From assembly GCF_002741015.1 (NCBI RefSeq), contig NZ_CP016616.1, positions 2,513,501 to 2,577,500 of the forward strand: a DNA stretch of 64,000 nt, in the 5' to 3' direction. Origin of the DNA: Microvirga ossetica. GTDB lineage: Bacteria > Pseudomonadota > Alphaproteobacteria > Rhizobiales > Beijerinckiaceae. Made by a program: the position numbers and the translations under genes. Under the pieces are notes generated by a model. It had not been told where the DNA came from, ran no database searches, and saw only the letters and a program-made list of their open reading frames with translations. Every line of letters starts with the position of its first letter. Positions within the stretch are counted from its first letter, which is position 1. Shown one piece after another: positions 42,741-51,956 of the stretch.

Positions 42741-44681
42741 ATGAGCACCACGACAACCTTTGGCGAAACCCGCGTCAACGCGACGACCAATGGAATCCAG
42801 GAATGGTCTTCGGTCGCTTCGCTCAAGGACGGAGGCTGGGTCGTCACCTGGGGAGCCCGCAACCAGAACGACGTCCCTCAGGGAATCTATCAGCAGCGCT
42901 ATGACGCCAAGGGCCTCGCGATCGGAGACGAAGTCCGGGTCAACATGACCTCGATGAACGGGGAGAACCAGATCTCGTCCACAGGGCTCTCGGATGGCGG
43001 CTGGGTGGTGACCTGGATCGGACAGGACGGAAGTGGAGACGGCATCTTCCAACAGCGCTACAACGCCTATGGGCTGAAGGTCGGCCATGAAATCCGCGTC
43101 AACACGGCGACGGCGAGCTTCCAAACCGAGCCGTCCGTCACGGCCCTTGCGGGCGGAGGCTGGGTCGTCACCTGGGCCTCGTACGTCACCGCCATGGGAT
43201 ATGAGATCCGCCAGCAGCGTTTTGGAGCCAACGGATTTCCGATCGGTACGGAAACCGTCGTCGACAGCTACAGATACGGCGCGCAGCACCCATCCGTGAC
43301 TGCCCTTTCCGACGGAGGCTGGCTCGTAACCTATGAGGGGCATGGTCCCGCTTCCGACGGCGACGGCGACATCGACATCTTCCAGCAGCGCTATGACGCC
43401 GATGGCTGGACGGTAGGGGAGCTGACCTTGGTCAACACGCTCGTCGAGGCCGGACAGGCCCTCTCGACGGCGACGGCGCTGAAGGACGGCGGGTGGGTCG
43501 TGACCTGGTCCTCGGTCAATGCGGACGGTTCCGGCATCGGCATTCGCCAGCAGCGTTTCGCCGTGAACGGTGAGAAGGTCGGTACGGAAGTCCAGGTGAA
43601 TACGACCACGATCGCCGACCAGTTCGATTCGTCGGTCACGGCGCTGCCGGATGGCGGCTGGCTCGTTACCTGGACGTCCGGTCCCTCGATGACCTCCCCC
43701 GGGGACATTTACCAGCAGCGCTATGCCTCCGATGGGCAGAAGATCGGCGCCGAGAACCGGGTGAACACCTTCACCCCGGGCGATCAGTCCCTGGCGTCCG
43801 TAACAACGTTGAAGGACGGAGGATGGATCGTCACCTGGAATTCACACGGCCAGGATGGCCATGACTACGGTATCTATCAGCAGCGCTATACGGCCGACGG
43901 CCGACCGGTCGGACCTACAACGCCCACCGGCCTCCGTTTGGAAGGAGGCGAATTCGAAGAAGGGTCATCCGGCGCATCGTCGACGGCTCAGATCCACGTG
44001 GAAGCCTTTGTCACCGATCAGGGCTTCACCTACACCCTCCTCGACGATGCCGGGGGCCGTTTCGCCCTCAGCCCGAGCGGGGTCCTGACCGTTACGGACG
44101 GCACAAGGCTCGACTATGAGCAGGCAAGTTCGCATCGGATCAGGGTCGAAGTGTCGGACAAGCTGGGCGCGACTCACCAGGCTTGGCTCGCGGTGAGTGT
44201 CAAGGACGTCGTCTCCGAAAGCCTCACGGGGACGTCCTCCTCCGACATCATCAAGGGCGGCTCCGGCAGGGACGCCTTCACGGGCGGGAGCGGCCCTGAC
44301 ACGCTGTGGGGCGGCTTAGGCAACGACATGCTGGAGGGCGGCGCGGGAAAGGACATCTTCGTCTTCGACACCAAGCCGAGCCGAAGCACCAACAAGGACA
44401 AGCTTGTCGACTTCAAGGTCGTGGATGACACGCTCTGGCTCGACAACAAGATCTTCACCAAGCTCGGCAAGGGGACTGAAAGCGAGCCGGTGCTGCTCAA
44501 GAAGGACTTCTTCGTCGTCGGCGCTAAGGCCAAGGACAGGAACGACTACGTCATCTACGACAAGGCCAAGGGCATCCTCTTCTACGATGCCGACGGCTCG
44601 GGCGCGAAATACAAGCCGGTGGAGTTCGCTACCCTCTCCAAGAACCTCAAGGTGACGTACAAGGACTTCTTCGTCATCTGA
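42741..44681 (+). CDS. Large RTX-type repeat protein, probable type I secretion substrate
   Basis: A 646-residue acidic, Cys-free protein with no N-terminal signal peptide. Residues ~24-400 hold seven tandem units of about 50-56 residues, each with GGW(V/L)VTW and later (I/F)xQQR(Y/F). A cadherin-like domain follows (~405-490), then RTX calcium-binding nonapeptides at ~495-540 (GGSGRDAFT, GGLGNDMLEGGAGKDIFVF). The C-terminal ~100 residues carry the likely secretion signal. Export by an RTX type I system is inferred; no transporter gene of that kind is in the window. A surface or matrix role is likely, next to polysaccharide genes. Confidence 0.88.
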   Translation: MSTTTTFGETRVNATTNGIQEWSSVASLKDGGWVVTWGARNQNDVPQGIYQQRYDAKGLAIGDEVRVNMTSMNGENQISSTGLSDGGWVVTWIGQDGSGDGIFQQRYNAYGLKVGHEIRVNTATASFQTEPSVTALAGGGWVVTWASYVTAMGYEIRQQRFGANGFPIGTETVVDSYRYGAQHPSVTALSDGGWLVTYEGHGPASDGDGDIDIFQQRYDADGWTVGELTLVNTLVEAGQALSTATALKDGGWVVTWSSVNADGSGIGIRQQRFAVNGEKVGTEVQVNTTTIADQFDSSVTALPDGGWLVTWTSGPSMTSPGDIYQQRYASDGQKIGAENRVNTFTPGDQSLASVTTLKDGGWIVTWNSHGQDGHDYGIYQQRYTADGRPVGPTTPTGLRLEGGEFEEGSSGASSTAQIHVEAFVTDQGFTYTLLDDAGGRFALSPSGVLTVTDGTRLDYEQASSHRIRVEVSDKLGATHQAWLAVSVKDVVSESLTGTSSSDIIKGGSGRDAFTGGSGPDTLWGGLGNDMLEGGAGKDIFVFDTKPSRSTNKDKLVDFKVVDDTLWLDNKIFTKLGKGTESEPVLLKKDFFVVGAKAKDRNDYVIYDKAKGILFYDADGSGAKYKPVEFATLSKNLKVTYKDFFVI

Positions 44682-44785
44682 GCGGATTGCACGGGAAAGA
44701 CCGGATCATTTGCCCGGCGACGAACGCTCTCCCCTTTGCCGAAAAATCCACTATGGTGCCCGCCACATCATCAGGCGGCACTTTC

Positions 44786-45793
44786 ATGTCAGCTCCCATT
44801 CTTGTCACCGGCGCGGCGGGCTTCATCGGCTTCCATGTGGCGCAGCGGCTTCTGGCCGAGGGCCATCGGGTGGTCGGCGTCGACAGCTTCACGCCGTATT
44901 ACGACGTGGGCCTGAAGGAAGCCCGGTTCTCGCGGCTCACCCCGCACAACACCTTTTTCGGCGAGCGCCTCGACCTTGCCGATGCGCAGGCGACGCAGGA
45001 TCTCTTCCGGGAGCATCGCTTCGAGAAGGTGATCCACCTCGCCGCCCAGCCGGGCGTGCGCTTCGTCGATCCGCAGCCCTATGCGGCCTCGAACCTGATG
45101 GGCTTCATGAACATGCTGGAGGCCTGCCGGCACGGGCAGATCCAGCACCTCGTCTATGCCTCGTCCAGCTCGGTCTACGGCGCCAACCGCAAGCTGCCCT
45201 TCTCCGAGCACGACGGCACGGATCACCCGATCAGCCTGTATGCCGCCACCAAGAAGGCGAACGAGATGATGGCGCATTCCTATGCCTCGCTCTTCGGCCT
45301 GCCCGCGACGGCCTTACGCTTCTTCACCGTCTACGGCCCCTGGGGCCGGCCCGACATGGCGGTGTACAAGTTCACCCACGCCATCGCGCAAGGCCGCGAG
45401 ATCCAGGTCGCCAACGCGGGCGATGTCCGGCGCGACTTCACCTATGTGGACGACATCGTGGAAGGCATCGTGCGGCTGGTCGATCGAACGCCCCGACCCG
45501 ACGCAGCCTGGAACGCGGAATCGCCGGATCCGGCGACCAGCGCCGCACCGCACCGGGTCTACAACATCGGCAACGACAGCCCGGAAAACGTGAACCACCT
45601 GATCGCCCTGATCGAGGACGCGCTGGGGAAGAAAGCCAACCGCGTGGACGTGCCGCTACCGCCCGGCGACGTGCTCGAGACCCGCGCCGACGTGAGCGAC
45701 CTGCGCCGCGACGTGGGCTTCGCGCCCGCGACCTCGCTGAAGGACGGCATCGGACGCTTCGTCGAATGGTACCGCGAGTATCACGGGGCGTGA
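44786..45793 (+). CDS. UDP-glucuronate 4-epimerase-like NAD-dependent epimerase
   Basis: A 335-residue extended SDR enzyme that would interconvert UDP-glucuronate and UDP-galacturonate. It has ILVTGAAGFIG for NAD binding, SSSSVYG with the active-site Ser and YAATKKANE with the catalytic Tyr-Lys. HLAAQPGVR and FTVYGPWGRPDMA are the typical blocks of this branch. The ATG at 44786 begins the Rossmann strand. First of three plus-strand sugar genes, 4 bases before the next. Confidence 0.88.
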   Translation: MSAPILVTGAAGFIGFHVAQRLLAEGHRVVGVDSFTPYYDVGLKEARFSRLTPHNTFFGERLDLADAQATQDLFREHRFEKVIHLAAQPGVRFVDPQPYAASNLMGFMNMLEACRHGQIQHLVYASSSSVYGANRKLPFSEHDGTDHPISLYAATKKANEMMAHSYASLFGLPATALRFFTVYGPWGRPDMAVYKFTHAIAQGREIQVANAGDVRRDFTYVDDIVEGIVRLVDRTPRPDAAWNAESPDPATSAAPHRVYNIGNDSPENVNHLIALIEDALGKKANRVDVPLPPGDVLETRADVSDLRRDVGFAPATSLKDGIGRFVEWYREYHGA

Positions 45794-45797
45794 GCTG

Positions 45798-46910
45798 ATG
45801 ACTGGGGACTATCTCAAGCTTCTGGCCATATGGGCTGCGTTGGTGCTGGCGGGTTACCTGCTCTCCGTCGTGTTCAATCCCTTCGCCTTCTTCACCGTCA
45901 TCATTTTCTCGGCGATTCTGCCGGCCGCAGGTCTGCTGGCGGCGACCCTGATCGTAGCCCTCAAGCCGCTCCTCGTTCGCTACGCGCTGGCACGCCCGAA
46001 CGCCCGGTCGAGCCACAGGATCCCGACTCCGCAAGGAGGAGGGATCGCGGTTGTCGGCGCCGCGCTGATAGCCATGGCGCTCGCATTCACGATTCTTGAT
46101 CTGCCGCACCACTTCCTTCGGGCCTTTGTTATCGTCGCGGCTGCCTCGATCCTTCTAAGCGTCGTCGGCGCTGTCGACGACATCCGTCCCCTGCCCGCCA
46201 GCCTGCGGCTCATCCTGCAGATCGGGGCGGTCGCAGCCATCGTGACGACGAGCGGCCTGCGGGTGCTGCCGGATTCCTTTCCCCTCGTGGTGGAGCAGGC
46301 TTTTCTCATCCTCGGCGGCGTCTGGTTCGTGAATCTCGTCAACTTCATGGACGGTCTCGACTGGATCACAGTGGCCGAGATGGTGCCGGTCACCGGCGCC
46401 ATCGCCATGCTCGGGCTCGTTGCCGGAACGCCGATCCTGGTAGGCTTAGTCGCCCTTGCCCTCTGCGGCGCGCTCCTCGGCTTCGCCCCGTTCAACAAGC
46501 CCGTCGCGCGGCTCTTCCTCGGCGATGTCGGCTCGCTGCCGATCGGCCTTCTCGTCGGCTGGATGCTGCTGCAGCTGGCCGGAACGGGCGCGCTCACTGC
46601 TGCGATCCTGCTGCCGCTCTATTACCTGATGGACGCCACCATCACCCTGCTGCGCCGCCTTGCGCGGCGCGAAAAGGTTTGGGAGGCGCATCGCAGCCAT
46701 TTCTACCAGAAGGCCACCGACAACGGCTTTTCGGCGCTCGAGGTCAGCGCCCATGTGTTCGGGCTCAACCTTGCCCTCGCCGGCCTCGCCGCTATGACAC
46801 TCCTCTGGCCCTCGGCCGCGGTGCAGATCGCGGCGCTTACCGCAGGCCTCGTTCTCGTCGGCCTGGTTCTCAGGCGCTTTGCCCGTTCCCATCCGGAGAT
46901 TGTTCGATGA
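45798..46910 (+). CDS. Undecaprenyl-phosphate sugar-1-phosphate transferase (WecA/MraY-like GT4)
   Basis: A 370-residue membrane enzyme with about ten helices. It loads a sugar-1-phosphate onto undecaprenyl phosphate to start glycan assembly. Catalytic landmarks are SSHRIPTPQGGG, VVGAVDDIRPLP (Asp pair), NLVNFMDGLDWI and the HRSHFYQKA loop. It starts 4 bases after the epimerase and its stop overlaps the next gene (ATGA). It belongs with the neighbouring epimerases and the CapD-type enzyme in surface polysaccharide synthesis. Confidence 0.88.
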   Translation: MTGDYLKLLAIWAALVLAGYLLSVVFNPFAFFTVIIFSAILPAAGLLAATLIVALKPLLVRYALARPNARSSHRIPTPQGGGIAVVGAALIAMALAFTILDLPHHFLRAFVIVAAASILLSVVGAVDDIRPLPASLRLILQIGAVAAIVTTSGLRVLPDSFPLVVEQAFLILGGVWFVNLVNFMDGLDWITVAEMVPVTGAIAMLGLVAGTPILVGLVALALCGALLGFAPFNKPVARLFLGDVGSLPIGLLVGWMLLQLAGTGALTAAILLPLYYLMDATITLLRRLARREKVWEAHRSHFYQKATDNGFSALEVSAHVFGLNLALAGLAAMTLLWPSAAVQIAALTAGLVLVGLVLRRFARSHPEIVR

Positions 46911-47848
46911 ATGCACCGCTGATTGCCCTGACCGGCGCCACGGGCTTCATCGGCCGCCATCTCCTCGCAGAGCTGCCGAAGCGCGGCTTCCGGGTCCGGG
47001 TGCTGCTGCGGCGCCCGTCCGAGGTGCCCGCCGGAGCGTCGAGCGCCGTGATCGGCGACATCGCCTCGCCGCACAACATGGCTGCGGCTTTGCGCGACGT
47101 GGACATGGTGATCCACTCAGCGGGCCTGGCGCACGCCATGTCGGGGCGGCCAGAGGACGACTATCGCACCATCAACACGGAGGCGACGATCCGGCTCGCG
47201 CAGGCGGCCGAGCGGGCCGGCGTGAAGCGCTTCGTCTTCCTGTCCTCGATCCGCGCGCAGACCGGCCCGGTGGCCGAGGGCATTCTGACCGAAGCACAGG
47301 AGCCGCAGCCCACCGACCCTTACGGCCGCTCGAAGCTCGAGGCCGAGCGGGGCCTGGGCGCGCTCGGCCTCGACTGGACGGCGCTCCGCCCCGTCCTCGT
47401 CTACGGGCCCGGCGTGAAAGGCAACATGGCGGCCCTGCTGGCCCTGGCGCAATCGCCCTGGCCGCTGCCGCTCGGCGGCCTGAGCGCGAAACGCTCGCTT
47501 CTCTCCCTGGACAACCTCACTGCGGCGATCGACACGGTGCTGAAGGCACAAGGCCCCCTGCGGCGCCCCTTCATCGCCGCCGATCCGGAGCCGATCTCGA
47601 TCCCTGAGATCGTCACGGCTTTGCGCCACGGGCTCGGCCGCGGGCCGGGGCTGATTCCGGTTCCGTCCTTCGTTCTGAAGGGGGCGGCGGCGCTCGCCGG
47701 AAAGGCGGAAGCCTATGAGCGGCTGGCAGGATCGCTCGTCGCGAGCCCGCAGGCCCTGAAGGATCTGGGCTGGCAGCCGGTCAGTTCGACGCGAGACGCG
47801 CTTGCGGCGCTGGCGCGGCAGGCTGGGGCACCGGCTTCCGGCGCTTGA
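46907..47848 (+). CDS. NAD-dependent sugar epimerase/reductase (extended SDR)
   Basis: A 313-residue SDR enzyme. IALTGATGFIGRHLL binds the cofactor; FVFLSSIRAQTG and DPYGRSKLEAERG hold the Ser and the Tyr-x3-Lys. It resembles WbpV/GNE-like UDP-sugar 4-keto reductases that act with WecA-type transferases. Start overlaps the GT4 stop by four bases. The 3' end overlaps the convergent CapD-like gene by 68 bases, which is unusual. Confidence 0.86.
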   Translation: MNAPLIALTGATGFIGRHLLAELPKRGFRVRVLLRRPSEVPAGASSAVIGDIASPHNMAAALRDVDMVIHSAGLAHAMSGRPEDDYRTINTEATIRLAQAAERAGVKRFVFLSSIRAQTGPVAEGILTEAQEPQPTDPYGRSKLEAERGLGALGLDWTALRPVLVYGPGVKGNMAALLALAQSPWPLPLGGLSAKRSLLSLDNLTAAIDTVLKAQGPLRRPFIAADPEPISIPEIVTALRHGLGRGPGLIPVPSFVLKGAAALAGKAEAYERLAGSLVASPQALKDLGWQPVSSTRDALAALARQAGAPASGA

Positions 47849-49745
47849 ACTCCGGAATCGCCTCCTCGAACGCCCGTTCCGCCAGGAGCCTGTCGCCCTC
47901 GCGGATGGCCAGGTTGAGAACCTGGAGCCACCCGTCGACCCGGTCACGGTCGGCGAAGACGGGCTTGGCGGCCATGACGCCATCGATGCCGATCTCGGTG
48001 CGCGGCTCCTCGCGGGCGAAGAGGATCTCGTGCAGACGCTCGCCGGGACGCGTGCCGGTCACCGCGATCTCGATGTCCTCGCCGGGCTCGTAGCCGGCGA
48101 GCCGGATCATGCGCTCGGCGAGCTCATAGATGCGCACCGGCTGACCCATCTTCAGCACATAGACCGAGGCGCGCTCGTCGCTGTTGGTCCGCTCCGTCAC
48201 GGCGCGGCTCTCCTCCGCATGGGAGGCGGAGGTGAGCACGAGGTCCGCCGCCTCGCGGGTGGTCATGAAGTAGCGCACCATGTCGGGATGGGTGACGGTG
48301 ATCGGCCCGCCGCGGGCGATCTGCGCCTTGAACTTCGGCACCACGGAGCCGACCGAGCCCAGCACGTTGCCGAAGCGCACGGCGATGATGCGGGTGGCGC
48401 CGTTGCGGCCCATGAATTCCGCATCGAGCGCCTGCCCGTACATCTCCGCAAGGCGCTTGGTGGCTCCCAGCATCGAGACCGGATCGATGGCCTTGTCGGT
48501 CGAGATCATCACGATGGTGTCGGCGCCGGCCTCCACCGCCGCGTCGGCCACGTTCACCGAGCCGAAGACATTGGTCTTGATGCCCTCGGTCCAGTTCTTC
48601 TCGAGATAGGGCACGTGCTTGAGGGCCGCGGCGTGGAAGACCACTTCCGGCTTGAACGCATTCATCACCTCAAGCACCCGCTCCCGGTCGCGCACATCGG
48701 CGATCGCTCCGTCCACATTGGTGTCGCTCGACAACAACGTCGGGTTTTCGAGAATATGGTGCAGGGACGGCTCGGAGCTTTCCAGGATCAAGAGGTCGCT
48801 CGCCCCGAAGGCGACGACGCGGGTGCAGATCTCCGAACCGATCGAGCCTCCGCCGCCGGTCACGAGCACGCGCTTGCCGCGGATGAAGTTCTCGAGCCGC
48901 TTCCGGTCGATCTGCACGGTGGGGCGCAGGAGCAGGTCCTCGATCTCCAGCGGCGCAAGCTCGGCATCGCGCATGCCCTCGCCCAGGCTCGTGACCCGCA
49001 CCAGCGGCAGGCCGAGGCGCCGGGCACGGGCGAGCAGCATGTCCGGGTTGGCTTCGGGCGTCAGAGCGCTCGGCGTCGCCAGAAGGCGGCGGATCGGCGT
49101 GCCGCGCTCGTGGAAATCCTGGATGACCTGATCGAGATCGGCGAAGGTGCCGAGCACCGGCACGCCGCGCATGGATTGCCCGAGGTCGTCGGAACGGTAG
49201 GACAGGATGCCCTTGGGCTGCGTTTTCTTGACCGTGCCGGCCTCGATGGCGCGCAGGATCACCTCGATGTCGCTGCCGCGCCCGAGCAGCAGGGTCGGCG
49301 TGCTGGAATCGCGCTGCAGGGTATGACGCGAGCGGGCATATTTCAGGTAGCGGAAGGCGAGCCTCGGGCCGCCCAGCAGGAACATCTGGATCAGCCAATA
49401 GAGGGCGATGGTGATCTTGCCGAAGAAGAAGGTGCCCCGCAGCTGCGGCGAGACGAGGACGTAATCGACCACCAGCAGGGTGACCGCCAGGATGGTCGCG
49501 GCCCGGAAGATGTTGAAGAGATCCGGCAGGGACGCGAAGCGCCACTTGGACTTGTAGAGGTGGGAGAACCAGTAGATCACGCCGGCGAAGGCGATGAAGG
49601 GCGGCAGGAACAGCGGCAGGTGAGCGAGGCGCTCCTGCAGGAGCGGCCCTTCGAAGCGCACGAAGAACGTCGCCACGACGGCGACACCCGTCACAGCGAG
49701 ATCGTGGACAACGATAAGCGCTTTCTTGAGACCCTGCCGATTCAT
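47781..49745 (-). CDS. CapD/WbpM-type nucleotide-sugar 4,6-dehydratase (membrane)
   Basis: A 654-residue enzyme with four N-terminal membrane helices, a CoA-binding-like middle domain (LLLGRGSDIEVILRAIEAG) and a C-terminal dehydratase: RVLVTGGGGSIGSEICTR, HAAALKHVP, STDKAIDPVSMLGATKR and VLKMGQPVRIYELAERMI. WbpM/PglF members make UDP-4-keto-6-deoxy-GlcNAc, the first step to QuiNAc or bacillosamine. It is convergent with the three-gene sugar operon and likely serves the same polymer. Confidence 0.92.
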   Translation of the reverse strand: MNRQGLKKALIVVHDLAVTGVAVVATFFVRFEGPLLQERLAHLPLFLPPFIAFAGVIYWFSHLYKSKWRFASLPDLFNIFRAATILAVTLLVVDYVLVSPQLRGTFFFGKITIALYWLIQMFLLGGPRLAFRYLKYARSRHTLQRDSSTPTLLLGRGSDIEVILRAIEAGTVKKTQPKGILSYRSDDLGQSMRGVPVLGTFADLDQVIQDFHERGTPIRRLLATPSALTPEANPDMLLARARRLGLPLVRVTSLGEGMRDAELAPLEIEDLLLRPTVQIDRKRLENFIRGKRVLVTGGGGSIGSEICTRVVAFGASDLLILESSEPSLHHILENPTLLSSDTNVDGAIADVRDRERVLEVMNAFKPEVVFHAAALKHVPYLEKNWTEGIKTNVFGSVNVADAAVEAGADTIVMISTDKAIDPVSMLGATKRLAEMYGQALDAEFMGRNGATRIIAVRFGNVLGSVGSVVPKFKAQIARGGPITVTHPDMVRYFMTTREAADLVLTSASHAEESRAVTERTNSDERASVYVLKMGQPVRIYELAERMIRLAGYEPGEDIEIAVTGTRPGERLHEILFAREEPRTEIGIDGVMAAKPVFADRDRVDGWLQVLNLAIREGDRLLAERAFEEAIPEFKRRKPVPQPAAPAPQARLASN

Positions 49746-49838
49746 AACTTTGCCATGCCCTACCAGGGGGTATCGGTCGGGCTCATGTCTTTGTCAATGT
49801 AACGCTATGACTTCATCGCTGCCCGTAGCGCATCCCTG

Positions 49839-50633
49839 TCAGGCTTCCGGCAGCGGGCTCTCCGCGACGATCACGAGGCCTCCCACCTCGCGCAGGATCC
49901 GCGTGCCGATCCCGAAGATGGCCGCAAGACGCGGCCCCGTCATGACGCTCTCCGGCGGTCCGAAGGCCTCGATTTTTCCTTGGCCGAGCAGGACGATGTC
50001 GTCGGCGAAGCGGGCGGCGAGCGTCAGGTCGTGCATGATGGCAACCACCGTGGCGCCGGCCCGGGCCCGGGCCTTCAGCAGGTCGAGCACGACGAGCTGA
50101 TGGCGTGGATCGAGGGCAGCGACGGGTTCGTCGACGAGGAGCACCGGCGCCTGCGTCGCGAGAGCGCGGGCCAGCAGCACCCGGGCGCGCTCGCCGCCGG
50201 AAAGGGCCGTCGCCGGCCGCTGCGCGAAATCCTGCAGCCCGACGGAATGCAAGGCGCCCGCGACGGCGTCCCGGCCGCTCGGAGGAAGGGAATCCGGCCT
50301 CTCCCCATGCGGCAGGCGGCCGAGGGCCACCACGCTTTCGACCGGCAGCGGCCAGGCGATGCTGCCGCCCTGGGGCAGATAGGCGATGACCTGCGCCCGC
50401 ACGGAGGGCCGCATCAGCGCGAGGGACGTGCCGTTTAGGGTCACCGCGCCTGCCGCTGGCACGATCAGCCCGGCAAGCGCCCGCAGCAGGGTCGTCTTGC
50501 CGGCGCCGTTGGGGCCGAGCAGCACCGTGATGCGTCCGGGTTCGAGGGCGAGATCGAGGGCGGCGAGGGCGCGGCTGTCCCTGAAATCCACCGACAGGGC
50601 GCGGGCTTCCAGGCGGATCCCGTCCTGCATCAT
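49839..50633 (-). CDS. ATP-binding protein of a FecCD-type iron/heme/B12 importer
   Basis: A 264-residue cytosolic ATPase. It has Walker A LLGPNGAGKTT, a Q-loop YLPQGGSIAW, signature LSGGERARVLLA, Walker B VLLVDEPVAALD and H-loop AIMHDLTLA. This order and length match FecE/HmuV/BtuD subunits. The start overlaps the permease stop (ATGA) and a second ATG follows at 50630. No binding-protein gene is beside it. Ligand could be a ferric siderophore, heme or cobalamin. Confidence 0.9.
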   Translation of the reverse strand: MMQDGIRLEARALSVDFRDSRALAALDLALEPGRITVLLGPNGAGKTTLLRALAGLIVPAAGAVTLNGTSLALMRPSVRAQVIAYLPQGGSIAWPLPVESVVALGRLPHGERPDSLPPSGRDAVAGALHSVGLQDFAQRPATALSGGERARVLLARALATQAPVLLVDEPVAALDPRHQLVVLDLLKARARAGATVVAIMHDLTLAARFADDIVLLGQGKIEAFGPPESVMTGPRLAAIFGIGTRILREVGGLVIVAESPLPEA

Positions 50634-51634
50634 GCGGGCGTCTCCACCAGCTCGGCCTTGCGGCGGGCGATCACCCACAGGAAGAACGGGACGCCGAGCA
50701 GGGCCGTCAGCACGCCGACCTTCACCTCCGCCTGCGACGGAATGAGCCGCACCGCGATGTCGGCCGCGAGCAGCAATGCCGCTCCGGCGAGACCTGCCGG
50801 CATGAGGGTTCGGGCCGGGTCGTAGCCGACGAAGGGGCGCACGAGATGGGGCGCCACGAGGCCGACGAAGCCGATGGACCCGACCACCGCCACCGATGCG
50901 CCGGTGCCGATGGCGGCGCCGGCGACGATGAGCGCTCTGAGTCGCGACACATGGATGCCGAGGCTTCGCGCCGTGTCCTCGCCGAGCGCCAGGGCGCGCA
51001 GGCCAGGTGCCGCCGAGAGGATCAGGAGCGAGGCCAGGAGGATGAAGGGGAGCGCGAGCAGCACATGCATCATGGAGCGGTCCTCGAAGGAACCGAGCAG
51101 CCAGAAGACGATCTCCGTCACCGCGAAAGGATTGGGCGAGAGGCTGATGGCGAGCGACGTGCCCGCTCCCGCGAGGCTTCCGACCGCGAGCCCGGCCAGC
51201 ACGAGCCCGACGATGGTGGCGCTGCGCCCCGCCACCGCCACCACGAGGGCGACGGAAAGGAGCGCGCCGGCGATGGCAGCGAAGGGCAGGGCCCAGGACA
51301 GGGTGCCGACGAGGCCGGAATAGATCACGAGCACGGCCCCGAAGGCCGCCGCCTGCGGCGCGCCGAAGACGGCCGTGTCGGCGAGCGGATTGCGCAGCAG
51401 GCCTTGCAACCCCGCGCCCGAGAGGCCGAACACCCCGCCGATCATGAGAGCCAGAAGCGTGCGCGGCAGGCGGATTTCCCGCACCACGATGCTCGCCGCC
51501 CCCCGATCCGACGCGAGCGCCTTGAGCGCCTCCGTCACCCCGATCGGCGCCGGGCCGATGACGAGGGAGGCCAGGCTCAAGATCCCGATGAGGGCGATGA
51601 GGCCGGGGATGAGGGGCGACCGGGCGAAAGACAT
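50630..51634 (-). CDS. FecCD-type ABC importer permease
   Basis: A 334-residue inner-membrane permease with 9-10 helices. REIRLPRTLLALMIGGVFGLSG and GLQGLLRNPLADTAVFG are the entry motifs of the FecCD/BtuC family. GFVGLVAPHLVRPFVGYD is the coupling loop that docks the ATPase. First gene of a two-gene unit; its promoter lies in the repeat-filled gap at 51635-51956. The missing periplasmic binding protein must be encoded elsewhere. Confidence 0.9.
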   Translation of the reverse strand: MSFARSPLIPGLIALIGILSLASLVIGPAPIGVTEALKALASDRGAASIVVREIRLPRTLLALMIGGVFGLSGAGLQGLLRNPLADTAVFGAPQAAAFGAVLVIYSGLVGTLSWALPFAAIAGALLSVALVVAVAGRSATIVGLVLAGLAVGSLAGAGTSLAISLSPNPFAVTEIVFWLLGSFEDRSMMHVLLALPFILLASLLILSAAPGLRALALGEDTARSLGIHVSRLRALIVAGAAIGTGASVAVVGSIGFVGLVAPHLVRPFVGYDPARTLMPAGLAGAALLLAADIAVRLIPSQAEVKVGVLTALLGVPFFLWVIARRKAELVETPA

Positions 51635-51956
51635 GCGAGGGACATGGTGGCGGTTTCGTTGCTTCGTCCGGATAGAGCACGAAATGCGTCGATGACAAAG
51701 TCGTCCCTCATCGTGTCATCCCGGACGGCAGAGCCGATCCGGGATCGTCTTCAGAATGAGGCACTGGCAACCCTCTCCCCTCACAAGGAGGGAGGGAAAC
51801 AGCGCTCCATCCTGCACGCGATCCCGGATCTTCGCTACGCTTCGTCCGGGATGACGAAAGAGACAACAATGCCGGTTCGATCTTCCCCCGCTCCATGATA
51901 CGAAGCACGCCAGCGCCCCAGGCAACAACCCGAACAACAACCATTGAGAGAGCGGC
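51635..51956. other. Divergent gap with a composite repeat (fec-type permease / aminotransferase)
   Basis: No gene is seen in these 322 bases. A ~150-bp palindromic element fills 51713-51864. The remaining ~80-90 bases at each side should contain the two promoters. TTGAGAGAG lies just before the aminotransferase ATG. Confidence 0.5.
51713..51864. repeat. ~150-bp composite palindromic element, second copy
   Basis: It starts TCATCCCGGACGGCAGAGCC and ends GCTTCGTCCGGGATGACGAA, with a CACAAGGAGGGAGGG core. It has the same architecture as 22579-22728, including the trailing GAAAGAGA. Confidence 0.75.
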
